Shown here: positions 43,695-52,443 of the stretch, in pieces
Layout of the letters: every line of letters begins with the position of its first letter
Position numbering within the stretch: the first letter of the stretch is position 1
Assembly (NCBI RefSeq): GCF_900141755.1
Contig: NZ_LT670844.1
Coordinates: 2,604,001-2,668,000, forward strand
Reading direction: 5' to 3'
DNA: 64,000 nt
From: Bradyrhizobium lablabi
GTDB taxonomy: Bacteria; Pseudomonadota; Alphaproteobacteria; Rhizobiales; Xanthobacteraceae
The notes under the pieces: generated by a model
What the model was told of the DNA's origin: nothing
The model's database searches: none
Seen by the model: only the letters and a program-made list of their open reading frames with translations
Made by a program: the position numbers and the translations under genes

Positions 43695-46022
43695 TCACGC
43701 CCCCACAGCCTTCGCGTCCCGGATCGCCTGCCAGACTTTCATCGGTGTCAGCGGCGTCGAGAGCGTCTTGATGCCGAGTTCGCTCAACGCATCCATCACG
43801 CCGTTGGCGATGCAGGGCGGCCCGCCGATCGCGCCCGATTCGCCACAGCCCTTGGCGCCCAGCGGATTGGTGCGGCACGGCGCGGAACCATCGAGCGTCA
43901 CCTCGATCGGCGGAATGTCGTCGGCACGCGGCAGGCAGTAATCCTGATAACTCGCGGTCAGCAATTGGCCTTCGGCGTCGTAGGACACGCCCTCGTACAG
44001 CGCCTGACCGATACCTTGCGCGACGCCGCCGTGAACCTGCCCCGTCACCAGCATCGGATTGACGGCGACGCCGACGTCATCGACCGTGGTGTAGCGCACG
44101 ACCCGCGTGATGCCGGTTTCCGGGTCGACCTCGACCTCGCAAATATGCGTGCCGTTCGGCCAGCTCGGCCCGTCGACCTCGCCCTCGCTGTCGACGCTCA
44201 GCCGGGAGCCTGCTTCCTTCTTCGCAATTTCGAACAGGCCGATGCGCTTGTCGGTACCGACCACCGTAAGCATGCCGTCGCGGTACTCGATATCCTCGAC
44301 GGACGCTTCCAGCATCTGTGAAGCCTTCTCGCGCGCCTTCGCGATCAGGTCGATGGCGGATACCACCGCCGCCGTGCCGCCGACGAACAACGAGCGCGAG
44401 CCGACGCTGCCGAATCCTGTCGCCAAATCCGTATCGCCCTGCACGACGTCGATCTTGTCCAGGGGAACGCCGAGCGCGTCCGACACCATCTGGGTGTAGG
44501 TGGTCTGCAACCCCTGCCCCATCGCCATGGTGCCGGAATGCAGGATGACGCGGCCCTCCGCGGTCGCATGCAGGCTGACCTTTTCGGTATGCGCGCGCCC
44601 GCCGGTCCATTCGATGTAGCTGGTGAGCCCCCTGCCATAGAGCAGGCCTTTTTTCTTGGCGGCTCGCTTGCGTGCGGCAAAGCCGTCCCAGTCCGCGAGC
44701 TTTGACGCGCGGTCCAGCATGTGCGCAAACGCGCCTGAGTCATAGACCTGGCCGACCGCGTTGGTGTAGGGCAGTTGCGCCGGCTTGATATAGTTCACTT
44801 TCCGGATGGCGCGCGGGTCCATGCCGATCTGGCGCGCGGCTGCGTCCATCAAGCGCTCAACGATGAACACACCTTCGGGTCGTCCCGCGCCGCGATAGGC
44901 GCCGACCGGCGCAGTGTTGGTCATGACCGCCTTGATCTCGTAATGCACCAGCGGCAGGTCGTAGACGCCGCTTTGCACGAATGGCCCGAGCACCAGCGGG
45001 ATGATCGCGCCGGTGCCGGAAAGATAGGCGCCGGTGCCGCCGACCGAGCGCACCCGGTAAGCCAGCACGCGGCCTTTCTCGTCGAGCGCGAATTCGCCGG
45101 TCGATGTCAGGTCGCGCCCGTGGGTGCCGCCGACGAAGTCGTCGGTGCGCTCCCCGCGCCAGCGTATCTTGCGCGCGAGTTTGGTCGCGGCGTAGGCCAC
45201 GATGCCGTCTTCGGGATAGAGACTGGTCTTCTGGCCAAAGCCGCCGCCGATATCGCCGACCAGCACGCGGATGCTTTCCTTCGGCCGCTTCAGCACCGCC
45301 TCCGCCAGCAGATCACGGGTCGAGCCCGGCGTCTGCGACTGCACATGCAGGATCAGCCGGCCGGATTTTTTCTCGATTTCCGCGATGGTCGAGCGCGGCT
45401 CCATGGCGGAGGGAACGAGCCGTTGGCTGACTAGATCGAGCGAGATTTTGTGCGCAGCTTTGGCGAAGGCGGCTTCGACGGCGGCCGCGTCGCCATAGCT
45501 CATGGCTGCGACGATGTTGTCGGGCGCTTCCGCCCACACCGCGGGCGCGCCGGGTTTTGTCGCCAGAACCGGATCGACCACCGAGGGCAGCACTTCATAG
45601 TCAACCGCGACCGCTTCCGCCGCGGTTTGAGCTGCGACGCGCGATGTCGCGACCACGGCGGCGACCGGCTCGCCGGCAAAGCGCACGATCTCATGAGCGA
45701 GCAGCCGGCGCGGCGGCACCGTCATCGGCGAGCCGTCGGGCCGCTTGAACACCAATAGCGTCGGGAGGGTGCCGATATCATCGGCGATCAGGTCGGCGCC
45801 CGTATAAACGGCTTCGACACCGGGCATGTCGGCGGCGGCCCTGGTGTCAATCGAGGCGATTTTCGCATGCGCATGCGGCGAGCGCAGCACATAGAGCCAC
45901 AGCGCGCCTTCTTCCGGCCGGTCGTCGATGAACTGTCCCTTCCCGGTGAGTAACCTTCGATCCTCGAGCCGCTTGACGGGCTGACCCGCCCCGAAACGCA
46001 TATTGCCGGGAAAAATATTCAT
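43695..46022 (-). CDS. Xanthine-dehydrogenase-family Mo-binding subunit (form II CoxL-like), orphan
   Basis: Large molybdopterin-binding subunit, 775 residues, of the xanthine dehydrogenase/CO dehydrogenase family. The active-site loop reads VGAYRGAGRPEG, the form II (BMS) signature instead of the CSFR of true CO dehydrogenase, so CO oxidation is not supported. Cofactor-binding GGGFGQK and the catalytic Glu728 in GAKGCGESGAIG are present. Such enzymes also need an FeS subunit and an FAD subunit; neither is encoded next to it, so it is an orphan or uses distant partners. Substrate unknown; an aldehyde or N-heterocycle is possible. The TetR gene follows upstream on the same strand. Confidence 0.92.
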   Translation of the reverse strand: MNIFPGNMRFGAGQPVKRLEDRRLLTGKGQFIDDRPEEGALWLYVLRSPHAHAKIASIDTRAAADMPGVEAVYTGADLIADDIGTLPTLLVFKRPDGSPMTVPPRRLLAHEIVRFAGEPVAAVVATSRVAAQTAAEAVAVDYEVLPSVVDPVLATKPGAPAVWAEAPDNIVAAMSYGDAAAVEAAFAKAAHKISLDLVSQRLVPSAMEPRSTIAEIEKKSGRLILHVQSQTPGSTRDLLAEAVLKRPKESIRVLVGDIGGGFGQKTSLYPEDGIVAYAATKLARKIRWRGERTDDFVGGTHGRDLTSTGEFALDEKGRVLAYRVRSVGGTGAYLSGTGAIIPLVLGPFVQSGVYDLPLVHYEIKAVMTNTAPVGAYRGAGRPEGVFIVERLMDAAARQIGMDPRAIRKVNYIKPAQLPYTNAVGQVYDSGAFAHMLDRASKLADWDGFAARKRAAKKKGLLYGRGLTSYIEWTGGRAHTEKVSLHATAEGRVILHSGTMAMGQGLQTTYTQMVSDALGVPLDKIDVVQGDTDLATGFGSVGSRSLFVGGTAAVVSAIDLIAKAREKASQMLEASVEDIEYRDGMLTVVGTDKRIGLFEIAKKEAGSRLSVDSEGEVDGPSWPNGTHICEVEVDPETGITRVVRYTTVDDVGVAVNPMLVTGQVHGGVAQGIGQALYEGVSYDAEGQLLTASYQDYCLPRADDIPPIEVTLDGSAPCRTNPLGAKGCGESGAIGGPPCIANGVMDALSELGIKTLSTPLTPMKVWQAIRDAKAVGA

Positions 46023-46174
46023 CAGTTTATCCTTCGAGTCTTTTGGATTGGTTTGGTTTTAGTCGATCTGCTTCTTATTGATGTGCAAGGGATGGGCCAA
46101 CTCACGATTTTAGCGTCGCGCCCTCTTGCCGCCGTCATTCCGGGATGCGCCGCAAGGCGCGGGCCCGATGACGG

Positions 46175-46846
46175 TCAGAGGCGAGCTTTCATCTTTGCCA
46201 TGCCATTGATCATGACGTCTTCGAGGGCCGCGATCAGTTTTTCCTTGTCGGCCCATGGAAAGTGCGAGCGGGTGGTGAGCAGCGAGACCGCGCCGTGGCC
46301 GACCAACCAAAGCATCTGGGTCGCGAACATCGGATCGAGGTCTCCCATCAAACCCGCCGGCGCGAGCTTCGTGAGGTGATCGCGAAACCGCATAAAACTG
46401 CGGGCGCCCGCCTCCTGCAGTTCAAGCGGCCGCGAGAAATCCTTGGCCATCGGCGTCAGCGCGTCAGGTCCGACAGTGAAGGTCAAATGATATTCAGCAG
46501 GATGCGACAGCCCGTAATCGATATAGGCATGAATCAACCGTCGAAAAATTTCGCGCGGGGTGCCGGGTTTGGCCGCAGCGCGATCGAAGGCGGCACTGAT
46601 CGCATCATGCGTCTCATCGCCGATCGCTTTGAGGATGTCTTCCTTCGCCGGAAAATAGAGATAGACCCCAGTTTGCGAGAGCCCCGCCTTCTCCGCGATC
46701 GCGCGCGTTGTCACCTTGGCAAAGCCCTCGGTCATGAACAGCTCTTTGGCCGCCGCGATGATCTCCTCACGGCGCTCCTGACCGGACCCTTTCGGCTTTC
46801 GCTGAGACCTGACCGCGAGCGGTCGGCGCATTTTTTTCTGCTCCAT
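46175..46846 (-). CDS. TetR-family transcriptional regulator
   Basis: TetR repressor of 223 residues. The N-terminal helix-turn-helix is VTTRAIAEKAGLSQTGVYLY followed by FPAKEDILKAIGDE; the C-terminal ligand domain is less conserved (DPMFATQMLWLVGHGAVSLL). A basic N-terminal extension (MEQKKMRRPLAVRSQRKPKG) precedes the domain. It is divergent from the Tat-signal SDR gene with a perfect palindrome between, so it probably represses itself and that gene. Ligand unknown. Confidence 0.93.
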   Translation of the reverse strand: MEQKKMRRPLAVRSQRKPKGSGQERREEIIAAAKELFMTEGFAKVTTRAIAEKAGLSQTGVYLYFPAKEDILKAIGDETHDAISAAFDRAAAKPGTPREIFRRLIHAYIDYGLSHPAEYHLTFTVGPDALTPMAKDFSRPLELQEAGARSFMRFRDHLTKLAPAGLMGDLDPMFATQMLWLVGHGAVSLLTTRSHFPWADKEKLIAALEDVMINGMAKMKARL

Positions 46847-46890
46847 GGGCTCTCGTAACCTCTGCAGGTCTTGAAAGCCACTTTTCCCGC

Positions 46891-46915
46891 TGAACAGGAC
46901 TTGTCGTCCTGTTCA
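46891..46915. promoter_or_regulatory. Likely TetR operator
   Basis: Perfect 10-bp arms TGAACAGGAC (46891-46900) and GTCCTGTTCA (46906-46915) around TTGTC, 45 bases upstream of the TetR gene and 48 upstream of the SDR gene. Size and symmetry fit a TetR dimer site. Confidence 0.8.
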
Positions 46916-46925
46916 AATTCGTATA

Positions 46926-46938
46926 TGTTCAAAGAACA
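46926..46938. promoter_or_regulatory. Second short palindrome in the TetR-SDR promoter
   Basis: TGTTC-AAA-GAACA, sharing the TGTTCA/TGAACA half-site with the larger palindrome 11 bases upstream. May be a second, weaker regulator site overlapping the SDR promoter. Confidence 0.55.
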
Positions 46939-46962
46939 CTTATGTAGCCGCAGGAGAGCCCC

Positions 46963-47886
46963 ATGGCCAGTGAATCCGCCGCCAGCCGCCGCAGTCTGCT
47001 CACCGGTGCCGTCGCGGGCGTCGCCGGATTCGCGGCCGGCGCCGTAAGCGCCGGCGCGATCGTCGGCTCGAAAAAGGGCCCGCAAGTCTTTGTTGAAGGC
47101 CGCGCTCGTTTCAAGAACAAGGTCATCCTGATCACCGGCGCCACCTCCGGCATCGGCGCGGTAGCGGCAAAGATGTTCGCGGCCGAAGGCGGCAAGGTCG
47201 CATTCTGCGGCCGCCGCACCGATCGCGGCGCTGAGGTCGAAAGCGAGATCAAGTCCGAGGGCGGCGAAGCAAAATACATCCGCGCCGACGTGCGCATCGA
47301 GGACGATGTGCGGCGCTTCGTCGACACCGCCGCCGAACTCTATGGCGGCCTTGACGTCTGCTTCAACAACGCCGGCATCACCATCGAAAAGCCGCTGCAC
47401 GAATATACAGCAGTGGAATGGGACGACGTCGTCAACACCGATCTGCGCGGAAATTTTCTCGCGCTCAAATACGAGATCCCACATCTGATCAAGCGCGGCG
47501 GAGGAGTCGTCGTGGTGACGGCGTCCTCCAACGCCATCGCGACTAATCCAAAGCGGAGCGCCTATAGCGCGGCGAAGCGCGGTCTGGTCGGGATGGTGCA
47601 GGCGGCGGCGCAGGACTATGCCGACAACAACATCCGCATCAACACGCTGATTCCCGGCACCACCGACACCGAATTCGTCCGCCGGGCGGCCGGCATGATG
47701 AGCGCACCCGATCCGGTGTGGGAAGCGGCGGTCTCGGTGTGGGCGAAGTCGAACGTTGCGGTCGCGCACCGGCTCGCGCGTCCTGAGGAGATCGCGGCCG
47801 CGGCCTTGATGATGGCGTCCGACGAATTCACGTTCATGAATGGCGCGCAGATCGTGGTCGACGGCGGCAAGACCGCGCATGCGTGA
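46963..47886 (+). CDS. Short-chain dehydrogenase with Tat-like signal
   Basis: SDR of 307 residues with a full catalytic set (LITGATSGIG, NNAGITIEK, SSN and SAYSAAKRG) preceded by about 45 extra N-terminal residues. These contain twin arginines and a hydrophobic stretch (SRRSLLTGAVAGVAGFAAGA), resembling a Tat signal, which is odd for an NAD(P)-dependent enzyme. The second strand ends in GRRTDRG, suggesting NADP. It is divergent from a TetR gene and probably under its control. The end is convergent with the DapA-family gene, leaving only 9 bases. Confidence 0.88.
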   Translation: MASESAASRRSLLTGAVAGVAGFAAGAVSAGAIVGSKKGPQVFVEGRARFKNKVILITGATSGIGAVAAKMFAAEGGKVAFCGRRTDRGAEVESEIKSEGGEAKYIRADVRIEDDVRRFVDTAAELYGGLDVCFNNAGITIEKPLHEYTAVEWDDVVNTDLRGNFLALKYEIPHLIKRGGGVVVVTASSNAIATNPKRSAYSAAKRGLVGMVQAAAQDYADNNIRINTLIPGTTDTEFVRRAAGMMSAPDPVWEAAVSVWAKSNVAVAHRLARPEEIAAAALMMASDEFTFMNGAQIVVDGGKTAHA

Positions 47887-47895
47887 GACGCCGGC

Positions 47896-48771
47896 TCAGC
47901 CAACCTCCCGCAGCACCGCCTCGACCGCCTTGCGCTCGTCGGCCGTGAGCGCGGCTTGCGGCGGGATGGGATCGCCGACCTCGTAGCCCTGGATCGCGAG
48001 GCCTGCCTTGATGCAGGCGGCGAGATTGTAGCGCGCGAAGGTTTCGTTGATGCGCCACAGTTTCCGTTGCAGCGTCAGCGCCTCGTCCCAGCGCTTTCTC
48101 TTGCAGAGATTGTAGAGCTCGACGCTCTGGCGCGGAATGATGCAGGCTGGTCCCGCCATCCATCCGACCCCGCCGATCAGCATCACCGCGGCAGGAATAT
48201 GCGCCGATGCCGAGAACACTTTAATGCTGTCGCCGCAGCGGTTCATGATCGACAACAGCCGCCCGGTATTGGTGGAAGCGTCCTTGATGTATCCGATCCG
48301 CGGATGCGCCGCGAGCCGCGCGATGACGTCGAGCGTCAAATCCGAGCGCTGGAATTGCGGGTTGGTGTAGATCACGACGGGAATGTCGACCGCGTCGGCA
48401 ATGGCGCGGAAATAGGATTCGATCTGCGCATCCTGCAACGGAAAATACGCCTCCAGGATCGCAAGGATGCCGTCGGCGCCGAGCTTTTGATACGACTTCG
48501 CCTGCGCGACCGCGTCCGCCGTCGAGGTCGAGACCACGCCGGCGACCACGGGCACGCGGCCTTTTGCCACCTCGATCGTCGTCTGCACCACCGAAGCACG
48601 CTGGGTGTTATTCAGATAGGCGAACTCGCCGGTCGAGCCGAGCGGCGTCAATCCGTGCACCCCGGATTTGATGAGATCGTCGCACAGACGGCCGAGCACG
48701 CCGTCGCGGACCTTTCCGTCCGCATCGACCGGGGAGACCAGATAGGGGAAGACGCCGTGGAAATCAGACAT
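47896..48771 (-). CDS. Dihydrodipicolinate synthase / N-acetylneuraminate lyase family aldolase
   Basis: Class I aldolase or lyase of 291 residues with the DapA-type TIM barrel. Schiff-base Lys163 (GYIKDAS) and Tyr135 (IYTNPQF) are present, as is the pyruvate-carboxylate-binding LGSTGEF loop near 44-50. DapA itself is not suggested because the remaining active-site residues differ and no lysine genes lie nearby; a pyruvate-releasing lyase or dehydratase role is likelier. The frame is open upstream to 48915, but ATG 48771 gives the family start. Convergent with the SDR gene. Confidence 0.88.
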   Translation of the reverse strand: MSDFHGVFPYLVSPVDADGKVRDGVLGRLCDDLIKSGVHGLTPLGSTGEFAYLNNTQRASVVQTTIEVAKGRVPVVAGVVSTSTADAVAQAKSYQKLGADGILAILEAYFPLQDAQIESYFRAIADAVDIPVVIYTNPQFQRSDLTLDVIARLAAHPRIGYIKDASTNTGRLLSIMNRCGDSIKVFSASAHIPAAVMLIGGVGWMAGPACIIPRQSVELYNLCKRKRWDEALTLQRKLWRINETFARYNLAACIKAGLAIQGYEVGDPIPPQAALTADERKAVEAVLREVG

Positions 48772-48981
48772 GTTAGGCACCGATATAGCGTCGATCTGTT
48801 CGCAGGCCCACCCCAACGTGGCACATGCGATCAGATCTTTTGGACAAAATAAATCTCCTTCTTGGTTGTGATTGCAGCATACAAACACGAAACCTTGAGG
48901 TGTGAAGCGCTTCACATCGCTCCGCTCGGGTCCGACCTACCGTGGTCTGCGGGTGGATGTTTTCAAATCGAGGGCTCAGCC

Positions 48982-49260
48982 ATGGAAATCTGTATCAACT
49001 ACGGTGGCATGCGACATTGCTTCTTGGTGCCGATCGTCGAACTCCCGGTCAGCTGGGGTCGTCCCGGACCTGGCCCGATCAACTACCCGGCTTTTATGCA
49101 GGATGTCATTATCCTCGCATCGGTATCGAACACCGCAAAGCACATCGGCGACGAAAACGTGCGCAACCTGGTGCATGAGGGCGTATCGGCCGCCCTCAGG
49201 GCTGTGCAAGAACACGCCGGAGCCGATGTTACCATTCGTGCCAAGGCGGAACACCGCTGA
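48982..49260 (+). CDS. Small protein of unknown function
   Basis: Unrecognised 92-residue protein starting MEICINYGGMRHCFLVPIVE. No signal peptide or membrane segment. Good amphipathic content (VRNLVHEGVSAALRAVQEHA) and an ATG with GAGGGC upstream argue that it is real. Divergent from the DapA-family gene. The upstream in-frame extension to 48862 lacks protein character and is left out. Confidence 0.6.
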   Translation: MEICINYGGMRHCFLVPIVELPVSWGRPGPGPINYPAFMQDVIILASVSNTAKHIGDENVRNLVHEGVSAALRAVQEHAGADVTIRAKAEHR

Positions 49261-49324
49261 TCGCAACGAAACATCGGCGCGGTGCGGACGGCGTTTTGTC
49301 TTCGCCCGCACCGCGCTGGTCGCC

Positions 49325-49936
49325 TTATTTCATGGGCTCCGTCGTCGACCAGAGCACTGACTTCGCGTCCTTCTCATACGCCATTCCCTTCGGGTAGCTG
49401 ATCAGCTCCATCTGCAGGCCCCAGGGCGCAAAGAAATACAGGATCGACTGCCCGGCCGCGGGCCCCTCCTTGATCGGGATCGGCCCTTGCATCGTCTTGA
49501 CGTTCTTTTCCTTCAGGTACGCTGCGGCCTTGTCGATGTCATCGACGTAGAGCGCGATGTGATGGCCGCCGATGTCGCTGTTCTTCGGCAGCGTCTTGGC
49601 CTGGTCGGGCGATTGATACTGGAACAGCTCGATGTTGGAACCATAGCCACAGCGGACCATGCTGATCTCGTCGATCACCGCGCGCGGATTGACGTTGACG
49701 ACGTCCTGCATGAACGTTCCCTTGTCGTCAGAGAACGGCCCGAACGACATCGCGTGCGAACACCCGATCACGTCGGTGAAGAAGGCGGTCGCCGCCTTCA
49801 CATCCGGCACGGTGATGCCGGTGTGATCATGGCCGCGCATACCGGGAATGGAGTCGGCCGCTGCCGGCAGCGACGAGATGGCCATCGCCAGCGCGGCGGC
49901 GAAGCTCAGGATTGCGGATTTTGTCATGACGCTCAT
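49325..49936 (-). CDS. Exported VOC-family (glyoxalase-like) protein
   Basis: Vicinal-oxygen-chelate protein of 203 residues behind a signal peptide (KSAILSFAAALAMAISSLPA, cleavage near AAA-DS). The metal-binding set of paired VOC modules is visible: HDHTGITV, the Glu in NIELFQY, the His in GHHIALYV and the Glu in LQMELISYP. Glyoxalase-type enzymes are normally cytoplasmic, so export is unusual. It is 49 bases downstream of the SDR and likely the last gene of the MarR-linked operon (49325-57198). Confidence 0.88.
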   Translation of the reverse strand: MSVMTKSAILSFAAALAMAISSLPAAADSIPGMRGHDHTGITVPDVKAATAFFTDVIGCSHAMSFGPFSDDKGTFMQDVVNVNPRAVIDEISMVRCGYGSNIELFQYQSPDQAKTLPKNSDIGGHHIALYVDDIDKAAAYLKEKNVKTMQGPIPIKEGPAAGQSILYFFAPWGLQMELISYPKGMAYEKDAKSVLWSTTEPMK

Positions 49937-49985
49937 GGTTACTCCCTTCGGTTCGATATCGCGGTTTGCAAAACTTTTCGGAGGC

Positions 49986-50705
49986 TCAGCCCGGCGACGC
50001 CAATTGACGCTCGACGGCCTTCGGGTCATGGGCGAGACCCTGGGCCAGGCCGCGCGCCATTTCGCCGACATAGATTTCTTCCTCGCCGGCCTCGAACCCG
50101 TCGAGGATTTCCGCCGCCGCATCAGCCGTCGTCATCTTCGGTATCGGCAGCATCGCGGTCATCCTTGTGTCGACCGCGCCGGGCATTGCGGCTGCGATCC
50201 GGACGCCCTGCGGTGCCAGTTCGCCGCGCAGCCCTTGCGTCAGGCTCAGCCCCGCCGCCTTGGACGCACAATAGGAACCCATGAACGGCAAATTGACCCG
50301 CGCCAGGATGGTCAGAATATTGAGCACGGCGCCGCGATTTTTGGTCAGCGCCGGCGCGAACGCCCGCGTCACCCGCAGCGGCGCCAGATAATTGGCCTCG
50401 ATCTCCTCCTTGGCCATCGCGAGGCTGGGTGCGGTCATGAAGCTGGTGTTGTGGTTGACGCCGGCATTGTTGATCAACAGCGTGACGTCGGTCGCAGCCG
50501 CGGCGGCCTTGGCGACGTCGTCGTCGCTGGTGACGTCCATCTTGATCGGCACCAGATGGGGCGATGCGGCGAGCCCTGAAATATCCCGTGCGGCGGCGTA
50601 GATCTTGGCGGCGCCGCGGGCGGTGAGCGCTGCGATCAGCGCCTGCGCGATCGCGCCGCTGGCCCCGGTGATGAGAACGACAGAACCCTTGATGGTCTCG
50701 GTCAT
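49986..50705 (-). CDS. Short-chain dehydrogenase/reductase coupled to ABC operon
   Basis: SDR of 239 residues. The cofactor loop TGASGAIAQA deviates from TGxxxGxG: the last Gly is Ala. The catalytic Tyr and Lys are in SYCASKAAG, but the residue 13 before the Tyr, normally Ser, is Thr in NILTILARV. It may still be active. The start overlaps the upstream ATPase gene stop (ATGA), so the reductase is translated with the ABC importer. Probably converts the imported substrate. Confidence 0.87.
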   Translation of the reverse strand: MTETIKGSVVLITGASGAIAQALIAALTARGAAKIYAAARDISGLAASPHLVPIKMDVTSDDDVAKAAAAATDVTLLINNAGVNHNTSFMTAPSLAMAKEEIEANYLAPLRVTRAFAPALTKNRGAVLNILTILARVNLPFMGSYCASKAAGLSLTQGLRGELAPQGVRIAAAMPGAVDTRMTAMLPIPKMTTADAAAEILDGFEAGEEEIYVGEMARGLAQGLAHDPKAVERQLASPG

Positions 50706-51559
50706 GCGGCTGATCCTTGCTGTTGGGGAGGAACAAAAGGGCTGGAATCGTCCAACCAGCCCGGCTCGACGTCGGGTAATGGGATCGCGGAGAGCAGCTG
50801 CCGCGTGTAGTCGTCGCGCGGGGCTGAGAAGATCCGGGCGACCGGCCCGTATTCGACGACCTCGCCATGGTGCAGGATCGCGACGTCGTCGCAGAGCACG
50901 CGGACCACCGACAGATCGTGGCTGATGAACACCAGCGTCAGGCCCAGCCGCGCGCGCAGCTCTCTCAGGAGCAGCAGGATATGCGCCTGCGTCGAGACGT
51001 CGAGGCCGGATACGATCTCGTCGGCGACGATGAAATCGGGCTCGAGCGCCAGCGCCCGGGCGATCCCGGCGCGCTGGCGCTGGCCGCCCGACAATTCATG
51101 CGGATAGCGGTCGATGAAGGCGGTCGGCAGTCCGACCAGATCGAGCAGCGCCGCCGCGCGATCGCGCTGATCCCGCCGCCCTTTTATCCGCCCGTACACT
51201 TTTAAGGGACGCGTCAGCGTGACACCGAGCCGCAGCCGGGGATTCAGCGATGATTGCGGGTCCTGGAAAATCATCTGGATGCGCGCGCGGAGCGGCCGCA
51301 TCTCGGCCTCGCTGATGCCGCCGATTTCGAGACCATCGAACTGGATGCCGCCGGAGGTCGGCTTCAACAGCCGCACCAAAAGCCGGCCGAGCGTGGTCTT
51401 GCCTGACCCGGATTCGCCGACCAACCCGAGCACCGAGCCGCGCGGCACCGCGAGGTCGACCTGCTTGACCACCTCGCGCGAGGCCGCCCGACGGAATAAT
51501 CCCGCGCGCTCCGGATAAGCGAAGGACAAGCTGCCGGTGCGGAGCAGGACATCGCTCAT
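50702..51559 (-). CDS. Oligopeptide-type ABC importer, ATPase (DppF/OppF-like)
   Basis: ABC ATPase of 285 residues: Walker A GESGSGKT at 48-55, Q-loop FQDPQSSLNPR, signature LSGGQRQR, Walker B FIVADEIVSGLD (Ile replaces the usual Pro of DEP) and the switch His in SHDLSVV. N-terminal ATG at 51559 overlaps the upstream ATPase stop by four bases. Together with the 51556 ATPase it powers one importer. Substrate unknown. Confidence 0.93.
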   Translation of the reverse strand: MSDVLLRTGSLSFAYPERAGLFRRAASREVVKQVDLAVPRGSVLGLVGESGSGKTTLGRLLVRLLKPTSGGIQFDGLEIGGISEAEMRPLRARIQMIFQDPQSSLNPRLRLGVTLTRPLKVYGRIKGRRDQRDRAAALLDLVGLPTAFIDRYPHELSGGQRQRAGIARALALEPDFIVADEIVSGLDVSTQAHILLLLRELRARLGLTLVFISHDLSVVRVLCDDVAILHHGEVVEYGPVARIFSAPRDDYTRQLLSAIPLPDVEPGWLDDSSPFVPPQQQGSAA

Positions 51560-52443
51560 GACATTGCCACCGCCGACTGCCGGTCGAGCCGATGCGCCTC
51601 GGCCCACAGGCTTTCGATCAAAGCCGGCGGCACCGGCCGCAGCGCCTCGGCCGGCCGGTCGGCACGCGGCGTCGCCGCCAACAGCGCGCGCGTATAGGGA
51701 TGACGCGGCTTCGCCAATACATCCGCGGTTTCGCCCTCCTCGAGCACGCGCCCGGCATGCAGCACGGTCATGGTGCGGCAGATTTTTGCCACCACGCCAA
51801 GGTCGTGCGTCACGAACAGGATGGCCGCGCCATGGCGCAGACGCAATCGCTCGACCAGTTGCAGCACCTGGCGCTGCACGGTGACATCGAGCGCCGTGGT
51901 CGGCTCGTCCGCGATCACCAGGCTCGGATCGCAGGCGAACGCCATCGCGATCAAGACGCGCTGCCGCATCCCGCCGGAGATTTCGTGCGGATAAAGCTCC
52001 AGCACCCGCCGCGGCTCGCGGATCGCGACTTCGGCGAGCAATTCCTCCGCACGCGCCAACGCATCGCGCCTCGACAGCGCAAGGTGATGCCGCAATAGCG
52101 TCGCGATCTGCCCGCCGACGCGTTTTACAGGATTGAGCGAGGTCATCGGATCCTGCGGGATCAATGCGATGCGGCGGCCAAGCAGGCTGCGCCGCTCCGG
52201 CTCCGGCATCGCGACGAGATCGCGTCCCTCGAACAAAATGGTGCCAGCGGTGATGACGGCGTTCGCCGGTAATAGACCGAGCACGGCGCGCCCGAGCATC
52301 GACTTGCCGGCGCCGGATTCGCCAACCAGTCCCCTCACCTCGCCGGCGCCGACGTCCAGGCTGGCGCCACGCAAAACATTCGCAGCATTTTCGCGATGGC
52401 CGATCGCGACGTGGAGGTCGTGGACAGAGAGGACGGCGGTCAT
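51556..52443 (-). CDS. Oligopeptide-type ABC importer, ATPase (DppD/OppD-like)
   Basis: ABC ATPase of 295 residues: Walker A GESGAGKS, Q-loop PQDPMTSLNP, signature ISGGMRQR, Walker [12 protein letters not shown] and the switch His in THDLGVV. The protein start is the ATG at 52443, overlapping the permease stop by four bases; the longer open frame to 52545 belongs to the permease strand. The FeS-type C-terminal extension of some DppD proteins (Cys-rich) is lacking. Partner of the DppF-like ATPase immediately downstream. Confidence 0.93.
   Translation of the reverse strand: MTAVLSVHDLHVAIGHRENAANVLRGASLDVGAGEVRGLVGESGAGKSMLGRAVLGLLPANAVITAGTILFEGRDLVAMPEPERRSLLGRRIALIPQDPMTSLNPVKRVGGQIATLLRHHLALSRRDALARAEELLAEVAIREPRRVLELYPHEISGGMRQRVLIAMAFACDPSLVIADEPTTALDVTVQRQVLQLVERLRLRHGAAILFVTHDLGVVAKICRTMTVLHAGRVLEEGETADVLAKPRHPYTRALLAATPRADRPAEALRPVPPALIESLWAEAHRLDRQSAVAMS

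Noticed and set aside
46131-46178. Possible small gene after TetR
   Set aside because: Only a partial dispersed repeat (GCCGTCATTCCGGGATGCGC); no coding signal.
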